A stretch of 31,257 bases of DNA from Baffinella frigidus (taxonomy: Eukaryota; Cryptophyceae; Cryptomonadales; Baffinellaceae): the NCBI GenBank assembly GCA_026770585.1, contig MU646433.1:320718-351974 (forward strand). The letters are read 5' to 3'. The position numbers and the translations under genes are program-made. Below, piece by piece: positions 20,201 to 26,382 of this stretch. The notes below the pieces were generated by a model. That model had not been told where the DNA came from. It saw nothing but the letters and a program-made list of their open reading frames with translations, and did no database searches. Each line of letters starts with the position of its first letter. Within the stretch, counting starts at the first letter, position 1.

Positions 20201-22404
20201 AAACCAGGAGTATCTTCTTCTTTAGTACGCTCGAGCTTGCAGTTCAGCGGTCCAAGAGGTTTTGCAAACAATTGTCTATGCTGACCAGGGTCGCCCGTGA
20301 TTGTTGCGCTCCGTGTGTCAGCAAGGAGAGGTCCTGTTACGCCAGGACTATGATCGTTTTTTTTCTACGCTCGAGCCTGATGGTGAGCGGTCCAATAGTC
20401 TATACAAACAATAGACGATGCAAACCAGAAGTCGCAACTCCCGGTTCGCGACTCCTGGCGTGCATAGACTAGTGGCTCAAACGTATCGAGTGTTGCGTTG
20501 GGTGTGTCGGGATCCGCCGTGCGCCCACGGCGGGTCAATCGCATGCTGTCCCTGTGGCGTTTCTCACACGCCCTGCGCCCCGCAGGTTATATGTAACATG
20601 GAACCGAGTGAGGATGAGCATGCCGTGGAACAACAAGAGGTTGCCCCCCCGCGCATCCGCCTCGCGCGTTCCAACTCTCCTCTGTCTCACTCCCTCACCT
20701 CACTCGGTGTCCTGCTCTCCCGTTGATCCTCTCTCGTTTTCCGCCGCCCTGCGCTTCCGTCCCCTTTGATGTGGCGCAGACAAATGCTGACAAGGGCAGC
20801 GTGCGGCGACACACACAACACGCTCTTGACAGCGATAGTCCCCTGTGGCAATGCATGCAGGCATCATCGCACCGGCCGGGACTATCAGTGCCCCAAAACC
20901 CTGCGAATGCTGACACCTCCATCCGATGCGTGCACCGGAAAACTTGGACCCTAGACCCTAAACCCTAAACCCTTAAACCTAAACCCTAAACCCTGAACCC
21001 TGAACCCTAAACCCTAAACCCTGAACCCTAAACCCAAAACCCTAAACCCTGAACCCTGATCCCTGAACCCTAACCCCTAAACCCTGAACCATGAACCCTA
21101 AACCCAAAACCCTAAGCCCCAAATCCTGCCCCCTAAACCCTAAACCCTGAACCCTAAACCCTGAACCCTCAAACACTACACCCTGAACCCTTAACCCTAT
21201 TCCTAAACCCTAAACCCTAAACCCTAAATTCTAAACCCTAAACCCTAAACCCTGAACCCTGAACCCTAAATCCTAAACCCTAAACTCTGAACCCCAAACC
21301 CCAAATACTAAACCCTAATCCCTAATCCTCAAACCCCAAACCCCAAACCCCAAACCCCAAACCCCAAACCCCAAACCCCAAACCCCAAACCCCAAACCCT
21401 AAACCCCGAACCCGAACGAGCAGTGGCCGGTCAGGGAGAGGGGTGGTGTTCCAGGAACCATTGGAGCCTTCAAGGTCAGCCCCCCACGCACTTTTTCGCC
21501 CACGATTCCCCCACCCTTTCCCCACCCGAATTCCGTTGCCGAGTCTTTGCCTGTCTAGTCAGCGAGTGCACGTGTTTTATCTGGGTCGCAATGGCCACCT
21601 TCTCGTGTATTGCCGAGGGGGGCTAGTTTGTCTCGGACGTTAACGCTGCAGGGAGAGAGAGACAGCGAGAGAGTGAGTGTGTGTGTGAGAGAGAAAGAGA
21701 GAGAGAGACAGAGAGAGAGATTGTGTGTGAGAGAGAGAGCGAGAGAGACAGCGAGAGAGAGAGAAAGAGAGAGAGACCTTTCTTACTACCAACACGGCCG
21801 CCTTGTTTGCACCCCCACCGAGGCTGTGCCTCAGCAGGACCTAGAGCTGGCGTAGAAAGGTGCTGATGGCTCCTGGCGTGCGCGGTCGCAGGTTCCTCGG
21901 TGAAATCCCAAAGGATCTTCGCGAGGTCATTTCGTTTGACAAAGACGCTGTGGAACACCGTATTTCCTGCGCGGGTCTGTGCAACCCCCCCACCAGCCCT
22001 CCCAAGCCAACGCGTTTGCGTGTTGGGCCAATCCCCGATTCGTGGATTACTGTACCGGACGTTGGTTGCCCCTGGTACAAATTATCCTGAACCCACGGAT
22101 GGAATCGGTTGACTTCGGAGGGCTGGCGGATTGAACCACAGTCCAGAGATCAGGGCTGCAGGGATCAGGGGTGAAGTGTCAAGGGCTGCAGGGATCAGGG
22201 CTGTAGGGATCAAGGCTGCAGGGATCCTGGTCTCTTGCTCATTGTGGCACATGGTGCGGCGTCGATGACACCGCCAGTGATAACGCCCTCCTTTCACCCG
22301 CAGGTAAGACGCTGAATGGAGAGATGCAGGCGAAAAAATCGGGAGGGAAGGTGTTTGCGGGGGGGAAGGTAATGGCTGAGCGCAAAGGAGCGCCAAGGTA
22401 TTGA
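5160..22404 (+). CDS. UvrD/PcrA-type SF1A DNA helicase, predicted plastid-targeted, 29 exons
   Basis: ATP-driven 3'-5' DNA helicase of the UvrD/PcrA/Rep family, 802 residues. Exons: 5160-5581, 5972-6086, 6522-6626, 7210-7254, 7932-8031, 8626-8693, 8994-9079, 9263-9298, 9815-9845, 10541-10594, 11287-11391, 12168-12251, 13145-13207, 13552-13641, 13902-14015, 14357-14457, 14862-14912, 15958-15968, 16379-16433, 16769-16806, 17127-17181, 17908-18028, 18331-18384, 19122-19200, 19845-19881, 20090-20155, 20586-20639, 21892-21959, 22304-22404. Introns are GT-AG with matching phases. Signal peptide 1-19 (AGA|F), transit-like region to about 95, Q-motif LNKEQ 102-106, Walker A GPGSGKT 121-127, Ia [12 protein letters not shown] 149-160, VGTFHG 180-185, II DEWQDTN 333-339, [17 protein letters not shown] 363-376, IV RDNYRS 396-401, [11 protein letters not shown] about 679-688, [14 protein letters not shown] 718-729, basic tail. 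ATG 5127 is possible, but 5160 gives the better signal peptide. The join at residue 389/390 may lack a few residues, and the 11-nt exon is uncertain. Confidence 0.88.
5856..5949. repeat. Fold-back element family B in helicase intron 1
   Basis: The outer ends GGGTGGAC and GTCCACCC are perfect inverted repeats. Inside lie related GGCATTCCGTA and GCAGGAATTGGGTTGACGCC segments. Same family as 14026-14156, with half-copies near 9146-9170 and 10450-10512. Confidence 0.65.
6739..6850. repeat. Intronic element family D, copy 1
   Basis: It shares CCAACGTTGAAG, GACTCGGTACA, AGGGTTTTACAAACCTTCCA and GTACTGAGTGGCG with 7276-7390, partly as inverted ends (GACTCGGTACA / TGTACTGAGT). It lies in intron 3. 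Confidence 0.55.
6905..7045 (+). repeat. Degenerate family A-like element
   Basis: It keeps the AAAGTTCACGGATTTGTACCACAG stretch and the GATGCAGAGCTAGGA end of family A, but the head is replaced by an inverted pair CCCGGAGTC / GACTCCGGG (6915-6943). Confidence 0.45.
7262..7404. repeat. Intronic element family D, copy 2, with 14-bp direct flanks
   Basis: The body has inverted GACTCGGTGCA / TGTACCGAGTC ends. It is flanked by the exact direct repeat CCCTCCACCCCCCT at 7262-7275 and 7391-7404. The element begins 8 nt after the donor of helicase exon 7210-7254. Confidence 0.6.
8040..8158 (+). repeat. Family A-related element (ATGTGGTCTATGG type)
   Basis: It shares GTACTCGATTTACTGATTTACATGTGGTCTATGGCGAGCCC...GGCAGAGCTAGA with 16503-16590 (GTACTGAGTTTCTGATCGGCATGTGGTGTATGGTGACCC...GGCAGAGCTAGA). 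The end motif is that of family A. Confidence 0.5.
8283..8608. repeat. Intronic telomere-like CCCTAAA array
   Basis: About 45 units, largely exact CCCTAAA, with the C-rich strand as the sense strand of the helicase gene. The array ends about 17 nt before the AG of exon 8626-8693. Confidence 0.95.
10018..10088. repeat. Short GTTGAGGCGTTGAGC tandem repeat
   Basis: Four to five degenerate copies of a unit resembling GTTGAGCGTTGAGGC lie in the intron before exon 10541-10594. Confidence 0.6.
10700..10812. repeat. Fold-back element with family A-like end
   Basis: The inverted pair GGGCTCCTCATTAAATA (about 10703) and TATTTAATGAGGAACCC (about 10772-10788) is followed by CGAGGCAGAGATAGC, resembling the GAGGCAGAGCTAG end of family A. 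Confidence 0.55.
11206..11250. repeat. Head-to-head telomere-like palindrome
   Basis: TCAGGTTTTAGGGGTAACC (11206-11224) and GGTAACCCCTAAAACCTGA (11232-11250) are inverted copies with one mismatch, so a G-strand unit faces a C-strand unit. It lies about 40 nt upstream of the acceptor of exon 11287-11391. Confidence 0.75.
11672..11803. repeat. Intronic telomere-like CCCTAAA array
   Basis: About 18 units, mostly CCCTAAA with a few CCCCAAA, C-rich strand sense, in the intron between exons 11287-11391 and 12168-12251. Confidence 0.95.
12031..12067 (+). pseudogene. Relic of helicase exon 12168-12251, 5' edge
   Basis: GCAGGCGGAGCAACTGCTTC and the following GACAACT match 12164-12200 with only a few changes, including the CAG acceptor. 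It lies about 133 nt upstream of the true exon. After the codons for RDN the match ends. Confidence 0.8.
12368..12424 (+). pseudogene. Relic of helicase exon 12168-12251, 3' edge
   Basis: ACGAGTATCGTCAGCTGCGT through ATCGAAAAGAACACAGTCT and ACCA matches 12207-12263 closely. It covers the 3' half of the exon and the start of its intron. It sits about 161 nt downstream of the original. Confidence 0.8.
12563..12716 (+). repeat. Dispersed element family A, full-length copy
   Basis: It contains the ordered family blocks GTCTATTT, GGTGGGCCCGGC, TTTTCCGCTCCAAAGTTG, GTGTACCAG, CGCAGCATGTCAACTTGAGA, CCCCGAGTGAGGCAGAGCCAGAC. It lies in the intron before exon 13145-13207. Confidence 0.7.
13688..13833. 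repeat. Long fold-back element filling helicase intron 14
   Basis: Outer arms near 13688-13715 and 13806-13833, and inner arms ATGCTATTTTAGGC (about 13748) and GCCTTAAATAGCAT (about 13787), are imperfect inverted repeats. The element makes up over half of the 260-nt intron between exons 13552-13641 and 13902-14015. Confidence 0.6.
14026..14156. repeat. Fold-back element family B, long copy
   Basis: TAAGGGCGAACACC...CCGGCGTCAACCTAATGCCGG at the left is mirrored by GCCGGAATTAGGTTGACGCC...GTCCGCCCTTA at the right, giving arms of about 45 nt. It begins 10 nt after the donor of exon 13902-14015. Confidence 0.75.
14988..15024 (+). pseudogene. Relic of helicase exon 14862-14912, 3' edge
   Basis: ACGCCCTCAACCTCTGCCGC, then TGATGCGCCTT, copies 14891-14921. 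The donor GT is changed to AT, so it cannot be used as the original was. It lies about 100 nt downstream. Confidence 0.75.
15028..15162 (+). repeat. Dispersed element family A, best-kept copy
   Basis: TGTATTTGGGCTCACCAATT and TGGTGAGCCCG form a 10-bp hairpin. The rest keeps GTCGACGGATGTGTACCAAA, CCCAGCGTGTCAACCTGAGA, GTCGGTCAACCCGAGTGA and GTCAGAGCTAGA. Confidence 0.75.
15958..15968 (+). other. Candidate 11-nt microexon of the helicase
   Basis: Exon 14862-14912 ends at phase 2 and exon 16379-16433 starts after 2 nt of a codon, so a linking exon of 3n+2 nt is required. GGACGGGGGGG between CAG and GT at 15955-15970 fits exactly and gives W-D-G-G-E. The bases just upstream also read in frame as DALSR, so a longer exon with an unusual acceptor is possible. 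The G-run could hide a sequencing error. Confidence 0.4.
16215..16312 (+). repeat. Intronic element family E, copy 1
   Basis: It ends with GGTTATTCACGAAATCCCTT at 16291-16310, identical to 17877-17896. Upstream blocks (GTTAGGATGT, GTAGGA, CCTACTGTAGG) also correspond to the second copy. Both copies sit near the 3' end of their introns. Confidence 0.65.
16503..16592 (+). repeat. Family A-related element (second copy of 8040 type)
   Basis: See the copy at 8040-8158. It ends in GAGGCAGAGCTAGAG. Confidence 0.5.
17200..17371. repeat. Intronic telomere-like array, CACTAAA then CACCAAA
   Basis: CCCTAAA units give way to CACTAAA (about 17260-17325) and then to consecutive CACCAAA (about 17330-17365), C-rich strand sense. 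It begins about 20 nt after the donor of helicase exon 17127-17181. Confidence 0.93.
17625..17660 (+). pseudogene. Relic of helicase exon 17908-18028, 5' edge (older copy)
   Basis: GGGAGTATCTCCTGAAGGAT followed by GCTGGGGACGAGG resembles the start of the true exon (GGGATTATCTGCTGAAAGAT). In one frame it still reads [11 protein letters not shown]. The acceptor AG is not kept intact in the same position. Confidence 0.55.
17751..17769 (+). pseudogene. Relic of helicase exon 17908-18028, 5' edge (shorter copy)
   Basis: CAGGGAGTATCTGCTCAAA matches CAGGGATTATCTGCTGAAA at 17905-17923 in 17 of 19 bases, acceptor CAG included. This and the copy at 17625 each follow a repeated block GTGTACC...CCCCGCCCCGTGAA (17452-17491 and 17709-17749), so a larger unit was duplicated. 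Confidence 0.6.
17795..17898 (+). repeat. Intronic element family E, copy 2
   Basis: Partner of 16215-16312. It ends 9 nt before the AG of exon 17908-18028. Confidence 0.65.
18066..18295 (-). repeat. Dispersed element family A, reversed copy
   Basis: It reads on - as family A. On + the order is TCTAGCTCTGCCTCCCTGAC, GTCGGGTTGACC, CTCAAGTTGACATGCTGGGT, GTACAAATCCGTGAACTTTG and CCAAATAGACTGA. This is the only clear reversed copy inside the helicase gene. Confidence 0.65.
18394..18642. repeat. Intronic telomere-like array, CCCTAAA then CCCCAAA
   Basis: It starts 10 nt after the donor of exon 18331-18384. The first 210 nt are CCCTAAA with variants; the last units (about 18605-18642) are pure CCCCAAA. 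Confidence 0.95.
18945..19100. repeat. G-rich minisatellite before exon 19122-19200
   Basis: There are degenerate tandem copies of a roughly 25-30 nt unit built on GAGAGGGCTGAGGGTC-GTGCAGGGA, including G-runs of 8. The tract ends about 20 nt upstream of the acceptor. Confidence 0.75.
19905..20080. repeat. Intronic telomere-like array abutting an acceptor
   Basis: Mixed CCCTAAA and CCCCAAA units start about 25 nt after the donor of exon 19845-19881. They end about 9 nt before the AG of exon 20090-20155, so the array is nearly the whole intron. Confidence 0.95.
20322..20348 (+). pseudogene. Relic of helicase exon 20090-20155, 3' edge
   Basis: CAAGGAGAGGTCCTGTTACG then CCAGGAC copies 20147-20173 (CAAGGAAAGGTCCTCTCACG, CCAGGAC), spanning the donor. 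Flanking blocks (GCCCGT-ATTGTTGCGCTC, ACGCTCGAGC, AGCGGTCCAA, ACAAACAAT) also occur twice, at about 20177-20275 and 20291-20420. The intron therefore holds a tandem duplication of about 130 nt. Confidence 0.75.
20947..21415. repeat. Largest intronic telomere-like array
   Basis: About 470 nt of CCCTAAA and CCCTGAA units (20947-21325) are followed by a pure run of CCCCAAA (about 21328-21400), C-rich strand sense. It lies in the 1252-nt intron between exons 20586-20639 and 21892-21959. Confidence 0.95.
21650..21778. repeat. GA-rich low-complexity tract
   Basis: (GA)n with GTGT interruptions, in the same intron as the largest telomere-like array. Open frames across it are repeats of Arg/Glu or Ser/Leu and are not genes. 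Confidence 0.85.
22121..22228. repeat. GGCTGCAGGGATCA minisatellite, forward
   Basis: Five to six copies of a 13-14 nt unit (GGCTGCAGGGATCA with variants) lie in the last helicase intron, preceded by GCGGATTGAACCAC. The same unit and flank occur in reverse at 25985-26080. Confidence 0.75.
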
Positions 22405-22442
22405 GGGGATAACCTGGTCTACTTCGGGATGTCAGGCGTGTG

Positions 22443-22448
22443 AATAAA
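22443..22448 (+). terminator. Possible polyadenylation signal AATAAA
   Basis: AATAAA lies 38 nt after the helicase stop codon. The position is plausible, but the signal used in this lineage is unknown. Confidence 0.3.
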
Positions 22449-22617
22449 GCGTGAAAGCGGGAACAAGCGCCGCCGTCGAGGAAAGGAACCTTGGAGGCAA
22501 CCTGTAGACAACCATCGTCCTACACTGTACGTGTTGCTCTAATGAGGGCACACACGTTCGTTACAGGGGTCAAAAGAAACTGCCCCCCCCTAAGACCCTA
22601 CAGTAGGACTATGCCTG

Positions 22618-22796
22618 CAGGGGTACCTCGCTCATAAGAAAGCGCCCCGCCCCCTAGGACCACAATAGGTCCCTAGGCATGGGCCTACTGCAGGGTCCTA
22701 GCTAGGGGGGGGCGTTTTCTTCTGAGCGAGGTACCCCTGTAGGGCCCTATGGCGGTTCTAGGGGAAGGACGGTTTCTCATGAGCGAGGTACCCCTG
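22618..22796. repeat. Fold-back element family C, composite copy
   Basis: CAGGGGTACCTCGCTCATAA (22618) pairs with TCTGAGCGAGGTACCCCTG (to 22739). A third arm, TCATGAGCGAGGTACCCCTG, ends near 22796 after a GGCCCTATGGCGGTTCTAG spacer that also occurs in the 3935-4055 element. It looks like two nested or partly duplicated insertions. Confidence 0.7.
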
Positions 22797-22799
22797 TAA

Positions 22800-23243
22800 G
22801 AAGGGATAGTCACCCAGAAACATGCCTACAGTAGGCCCCGAGACGGGTGGCGTGTTCTGTTTCGTGAGCAACCTCCGCAAGACCTGTGCACTGTCAGACC
22901 TCGCATGGAGGTCTGCTCTTAGCAGGCGCACCTCCCCTCGAAGCCAGCGACGACACTGCTGCCAAAAGGCAGCCTCAAACCATCCAGAGTGTGGCATGAA
23001 CCTCCCGATTCCTGCACAAATTCGTCAACCTTTACAGGTAACTCACGAAAGCTTGATCAAGAAAATCCTTCATTTTTCTAGTTTTTCGTTCTCAACTTCT
23101 CGACACACTGCGCTACCGCACAAGTCGAAACATTCACTATCCGACACCTCCCAGATCGATACGGTCGTACACTTCGCTGGCTTACATGTTTCCCTGCATC
23201 TTCTCCAAAAAAAAAGTCAAAAGTTGACTGCGAACAAGAATCG
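22800..23243. other. Region without a recognised gene
   Basis: There are open frames on both strands (+ from about 22822 to a GTAACT donor at 23038; - from 22997), with texture that could be one exon, but no motif decides strand or family. I do not call a gene. Confidence 0.3.
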
Positions 23244-23244
23244 A

Positions 23245-23540
23245 TACCAAATTTTGACAAGCAACGAAGGTCCTGCTCTCTCCAGCAACGCTCTGCACTT
23301 TCGCACAGGCAGAGTGCAGGATGCGGCCATCCACGCAACATCAGTCAACCACGGGGAGGCAGAGTCACGGGCATCGCCCGTGCTTTTCGGGGCACACAGA
23401 CGAAAAGATAGATTCAGATGATGATTGGTCAACCCCGTACCACCGCAAAGTCGTGGGTGTGTGTCTGTGCAGACCCGCCCGAGTCAAGAGAGCCCCTCCA
23501 CGCGAGCCTCGAGAGGCCACCAGGGTAGAAAGCCCTTCGC
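23245..23540 (+). repeat. Second long inverted repeat, left arm
   Basis: It is the reverse complement of about 26383-26663 at high identity with scattered changes. Shared blocks include TTCGCACAGGCAGAGTGC / GCACTCTGCCCGTGCGAAAG and GATTCAGATGATGATTGGTC / GACCAATCATCATCTGAATC. The arms are about 290 nt and about 2.8 kb apart. The H1-like gene lies between them. Confidence 0.88.
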
Positions 23541-23544
23541 CTAC

Positions 23545-24550
23545 AACGTCCCAACGCGGACTAATTGAGAGACTTTTGAGGCTTTTATTTATTGTCTACA
23601 TGTCAGAATCGGAGTTACTGTTCATGTTCCGACCAGACGCGGATCCGAGAGTCCTGATTCACCTCACTCGATCAGCGACGATGCTCTCAGAAACCCGACA
23701 AGGTGCAACAGTGAAGATGTCACCGCACCTGCTCAAAAATGTAACGCTCGCATAAACCGGAAATAGCGCTGCGCCTGAAACCATCACCGGCCCACGTCGA
23801 TAACTCGAAACGCAGACCGCCCGATGACCTTCCCGCTCACGCCCGGTGCGATCTCAATCGAGGGCATACTATCCTCTGCAAAGTTGGGCACGGAAGAGCA
23901 GGCACGATGTTGCTTCGGGAAAAGCGAGACCTACCCTCTTGAGGGCATGGCGGGATGCGACTAGTTATGGGGCAGCATGCGAAATCGCTAGCGGGCGTCC
24001 TTCGCAGAAGCCTATGAAGCTACGAGTGTCTTGTGCGCGGGCGTTCAATGAGTGTTGATACCCCGAGCAGCACTACAGGGGCAACGAACGTTTTACCAGT
24101 TGCAATTCCAAAATCTTTGGACCGCGCATCAACGCCATGGAACCGGGCGAGACCGCGGGGTTGAAGCAAACATCGTGTAGCCGCATGCGGAAGGAAAGAG
24201 AGAGGTGAGAGAGGCAAGAACAGGCACTCGGAAGAAGCGAACAGCAGTGGTCACGCGCGATGTCAACTTGACTAGACGAGGTGCACTTCCAACATGAACG
24301 AGTCTGAGTGCGCGCTCGCATGCAGAGAAACGATGCCAGATGTTTGTTTCGCCGTTATTTACTCATTCATTGTCTATCAACACTCTCTCACTCTCCGCGT
24401 CCGCTCAAGCGAAGCCGCCTACGAGCCATCGACCAGGTCGATGGCATGAAGGTGACCGCACGCGAAATCGCGGATGGCCGCGCGCCGCGCGCCGTCGCTT
24501 CTTGAAGTCTGGAAGTGAAGGCGGCGGGCGTGGCCTTGTATGCGTGCGAA
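23545..24550. other. Intergenic region, nothing recognised
   Basis: About 1 kb of mixed-composition sequence lies between the left arm of the inverted repeat and the H1-like gene. Only short open frames are present, with no family resemblance and no tandem arrays. The last part is probably the 3' flank of the - strand gene. Confidence 0.4.
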
Positions 24551-24559
24551 GGGAGCAGC

Positions 24560-24772
24560 TTACTTCTTGGCCTTCTTGGCCGGGGACTTCTTGGCCGCGG
24601 ACTTCTTGGCGGCCGGCTTCTTGGTGGCGGTCTTCTTCTTGGGGGCGGCCTTCTTCGGGGACTTCTTGGCGATGGTCTTCTTGGGGGCAGTCTTCTTGGC
24701 CTTGGGCGCGGCGGGGGCGGCGGCGGCGGGCTTGGCCACGGCGACGGGCTTGCGGGTAGAGGCACGGGGCAT
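24560..24772 (-). CDS. Short lysine-rich H1-like chromatin protein
   Basis: It encodes 70 residues made almost only of Lys, Ala, Pro, Ser and Thr. The N-terminus is MPRASTRKPVAV, an Ala/Pro stretch lies at 15-22, and the rest is built of AKKSP, APKK and AKK units, with two KSPxK motifs (38-41, 63-67) that are typical DNA-binding and phosphorylation units of linker-histone tails. The winged-helix globular domain of canonical H1 is absent; kinetoplastid and some other protist H1 proteins are tail-only like this. The stop is TAA at 24560. The ATG at 24772 is chosen because the upstream in-frame ATG (24820) would add a hydrophobic, unlike stretch. It is intronless and GC-rich, with Lys almost always AAG. 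It probably acts in the nucleus as a DNA-compacting protein. An organellar or bacterial-type HC1-like origin cannot be excluded. Confidence 0.78.
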   Translation of the reverse strand: MPRASTRKPVAVAKPAAAAPAAPKAKKTAPKKTIAKKSPKKAAPKKKTATKKPAAKKSAAKKSPAKKAKK

Positions 24773-25081
24773 CGTGTACGGCTTGCGTGTAGGTGAGGAA
24801 GAGAAAATCTCCAAAAACACAAACGATCAAAAGGGGCCGTAACTTTCCAAAAGTTGCGGGCCCGATCCAATTCGCAGGTTGGTTGACTAATTTTTCGCTC
24901 AACTAAATGACTAAATCCGTTTGACCGTGTGTCCAGCACGAACAAACGCAACGTTCCGGGTTTACAATGGGTTTTAGACCGACGGGCAGTGTGTTGGAGA
25001 AGGACATTTCGCGCCCGTTTTTAAAACCTCGAGACACAGACTTGTAATGCCCCCTGCGAAAACACAAAAATCTCCAACCGT

Positions 25082-25178
25082 TCAAAGGTTGACTATTTCT
25101 TTGTCAAGTTTCAAGGTTGACTATTTCTTTGTCAAGTGGTTGACCTATTCTCGTTTTTTCTAGGGTTGACCAAAACCA
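25082..25178. repeat. Tandem GGTTGACTATTTCTTTGTCAAG repeats
   Basis: Two near-identical 26-nt units (AAGGTTGACTATTTCTTTGT followed by CAAGT), then two shorter GGTTGACC units, give four TTGAC cores within 100 nt, about 310-400 nt upstream of the H1-like gene. They could be a regulatory cluster. Confidence 0.6.
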
Positions 25179-25194
25179 GGTCTCAGGTTTTTTC

Positions 25195-25980
25195 ATGAAG
25201 CTTTTCACGGCCCCCAGCACGCAGCCGGGGGGCGCCTCACGGGCTTCGCCTGCCCGCTGTGCGGACAGGAGAGCGTTCCCGCGGTTCTCTCCTCCGAGCG
25301 GCGGAAAACCACGCGGCCGCGCCAGCCCGGGCTGCCCGGGAAAAACCTCCGAGTTGCAAGACCAGCCGCCAAATTCTCGTAGCAGCCGCTTCCGGGCGCT
25401 GGTGGCGCTAGGAATAGCTCTGGTGCAGTGCAGGGGTGTAGTGCCAAGTGGCTGGGGAAGATCGGGGCGCCTGGAGCGTCACGTTGAGTTCTTGACGGGG
25501 CCTTGTTGTAGCAGGATGAAATCCGCCCGTGTTAGGCGCTCGGTGGGACTATCAGTACATCAAACTCCTGCGTCAGTGAAGGCTGCCAACTGTTTTTCTC
25601 GCGTGTATCGCCCTGCGGCAATCTATTCGTAGTGTGGTCGTTTCAGAGCGCCCGTCGTCACCGCGACTGAGTTGCAGTTCCCGGGCCCCTGCTCGCACAG
25701 TCCCCACTTCCCCGACACAGCCGTCGTCGCGCATGTTCAGAAGACGCCCATACCTTGCATCATTTTTTCGCCCTGCCGATTCCTCTGGCGCTTGCCTTCG
25801 CTTTCACGCTGTATTCACCCGCCGCCTGAAGTGCCGATGTAGACCTTCTTCCCTCACTTGTTCGGCGCCCCCTTTCGCCCGCCACCCAGCTTCTTTGCCC
25901 GTATCTCTCCATATCTCTTCTTGACTGCGGGTGAGAGGAGGGCAGTGTGATTGAAGCCGCAACATATGCCGGAGCGAGAG
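25195..25980. other. GC-rich region with unassigned open frames
   Basis: A 145-codon frame (+, 25195-25632) and overlapping frames on - are open, but composition (GC-rich, Arg/Pro/Ser) explains them. No motif, splice pattern or family resemblance supports a gene. Confidence 0.3.
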
Positions 25981-25984
25981 AAAG

Positions 25985-26085
25985 GGATCTAGAGATCCCT
26001 GCAACTCTGATCCCTGCAGCCCTTATCCCTGCAGCCCCAGCCTTGATGCCTGCAAAGTGGTTCAATCCGCTAGCGCTCCAAGTCA
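25985..26085. repeat. GGCTGCAGGGATCA minisatellite, reversed copy
   Basis: It is the reverse complement of the unit at 22121-22228, including the flanking GTGGTTCAATCCGC / GCGGATTGAACCAC. One frame gives IPAAL repeats, which is a by-product of the unit. Confidence 0.75.
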
Positions 26086-26382
26086 AATGTTGTGGTCCTT
26101 CGGGCCTGGTGGGTTTGAACCAGGAGAAATCATTGTGTGCACAGTGAAAGAGTACGAATCGGGGGATGGCAAACCCGTTGGCTCGAGCAAACGGTCCATG
26201 TCAAATTTCGTGCCCCCACGGCTTCGGTTTTCTGAGAGGCGAATGGATCCGTGTCTAGTCGGGGCATGAGCGGACTCGGCTGGGTTCGAGAGTCGCTCCG
26301 ATTTCGAGATGTTGAGTTTAGTGAAACGCCTGTCAATGGTCTGGCTCCGTTTTTCCTCGGCGGGACGTTGTAGGTGACACGC

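Noticed and set aside
22304-22315. Helicase ending at a TGA at 22313 after an earlier donor (21926)
   Set aside because: Using the donor at 21960 keeps frame and adds [12 protein letters not shown] and a basic tail ending in TGA at 22402, which reads as a better coding continuation. The short ending remains a possible splice variant.
24388-24951. Long Pro/Arg-rich and Gly/Leu-rich frames across the H1-like gene
   Set aside because: They are other-frame readings of the Lys/Ala/Pro codon repeats.
25195-25632. 145-codon open frame as a gene
   Set aside because: GC-rich composition alone keeps the frame open. There is no domain or targeting motif, and the opposite strand is equally open.
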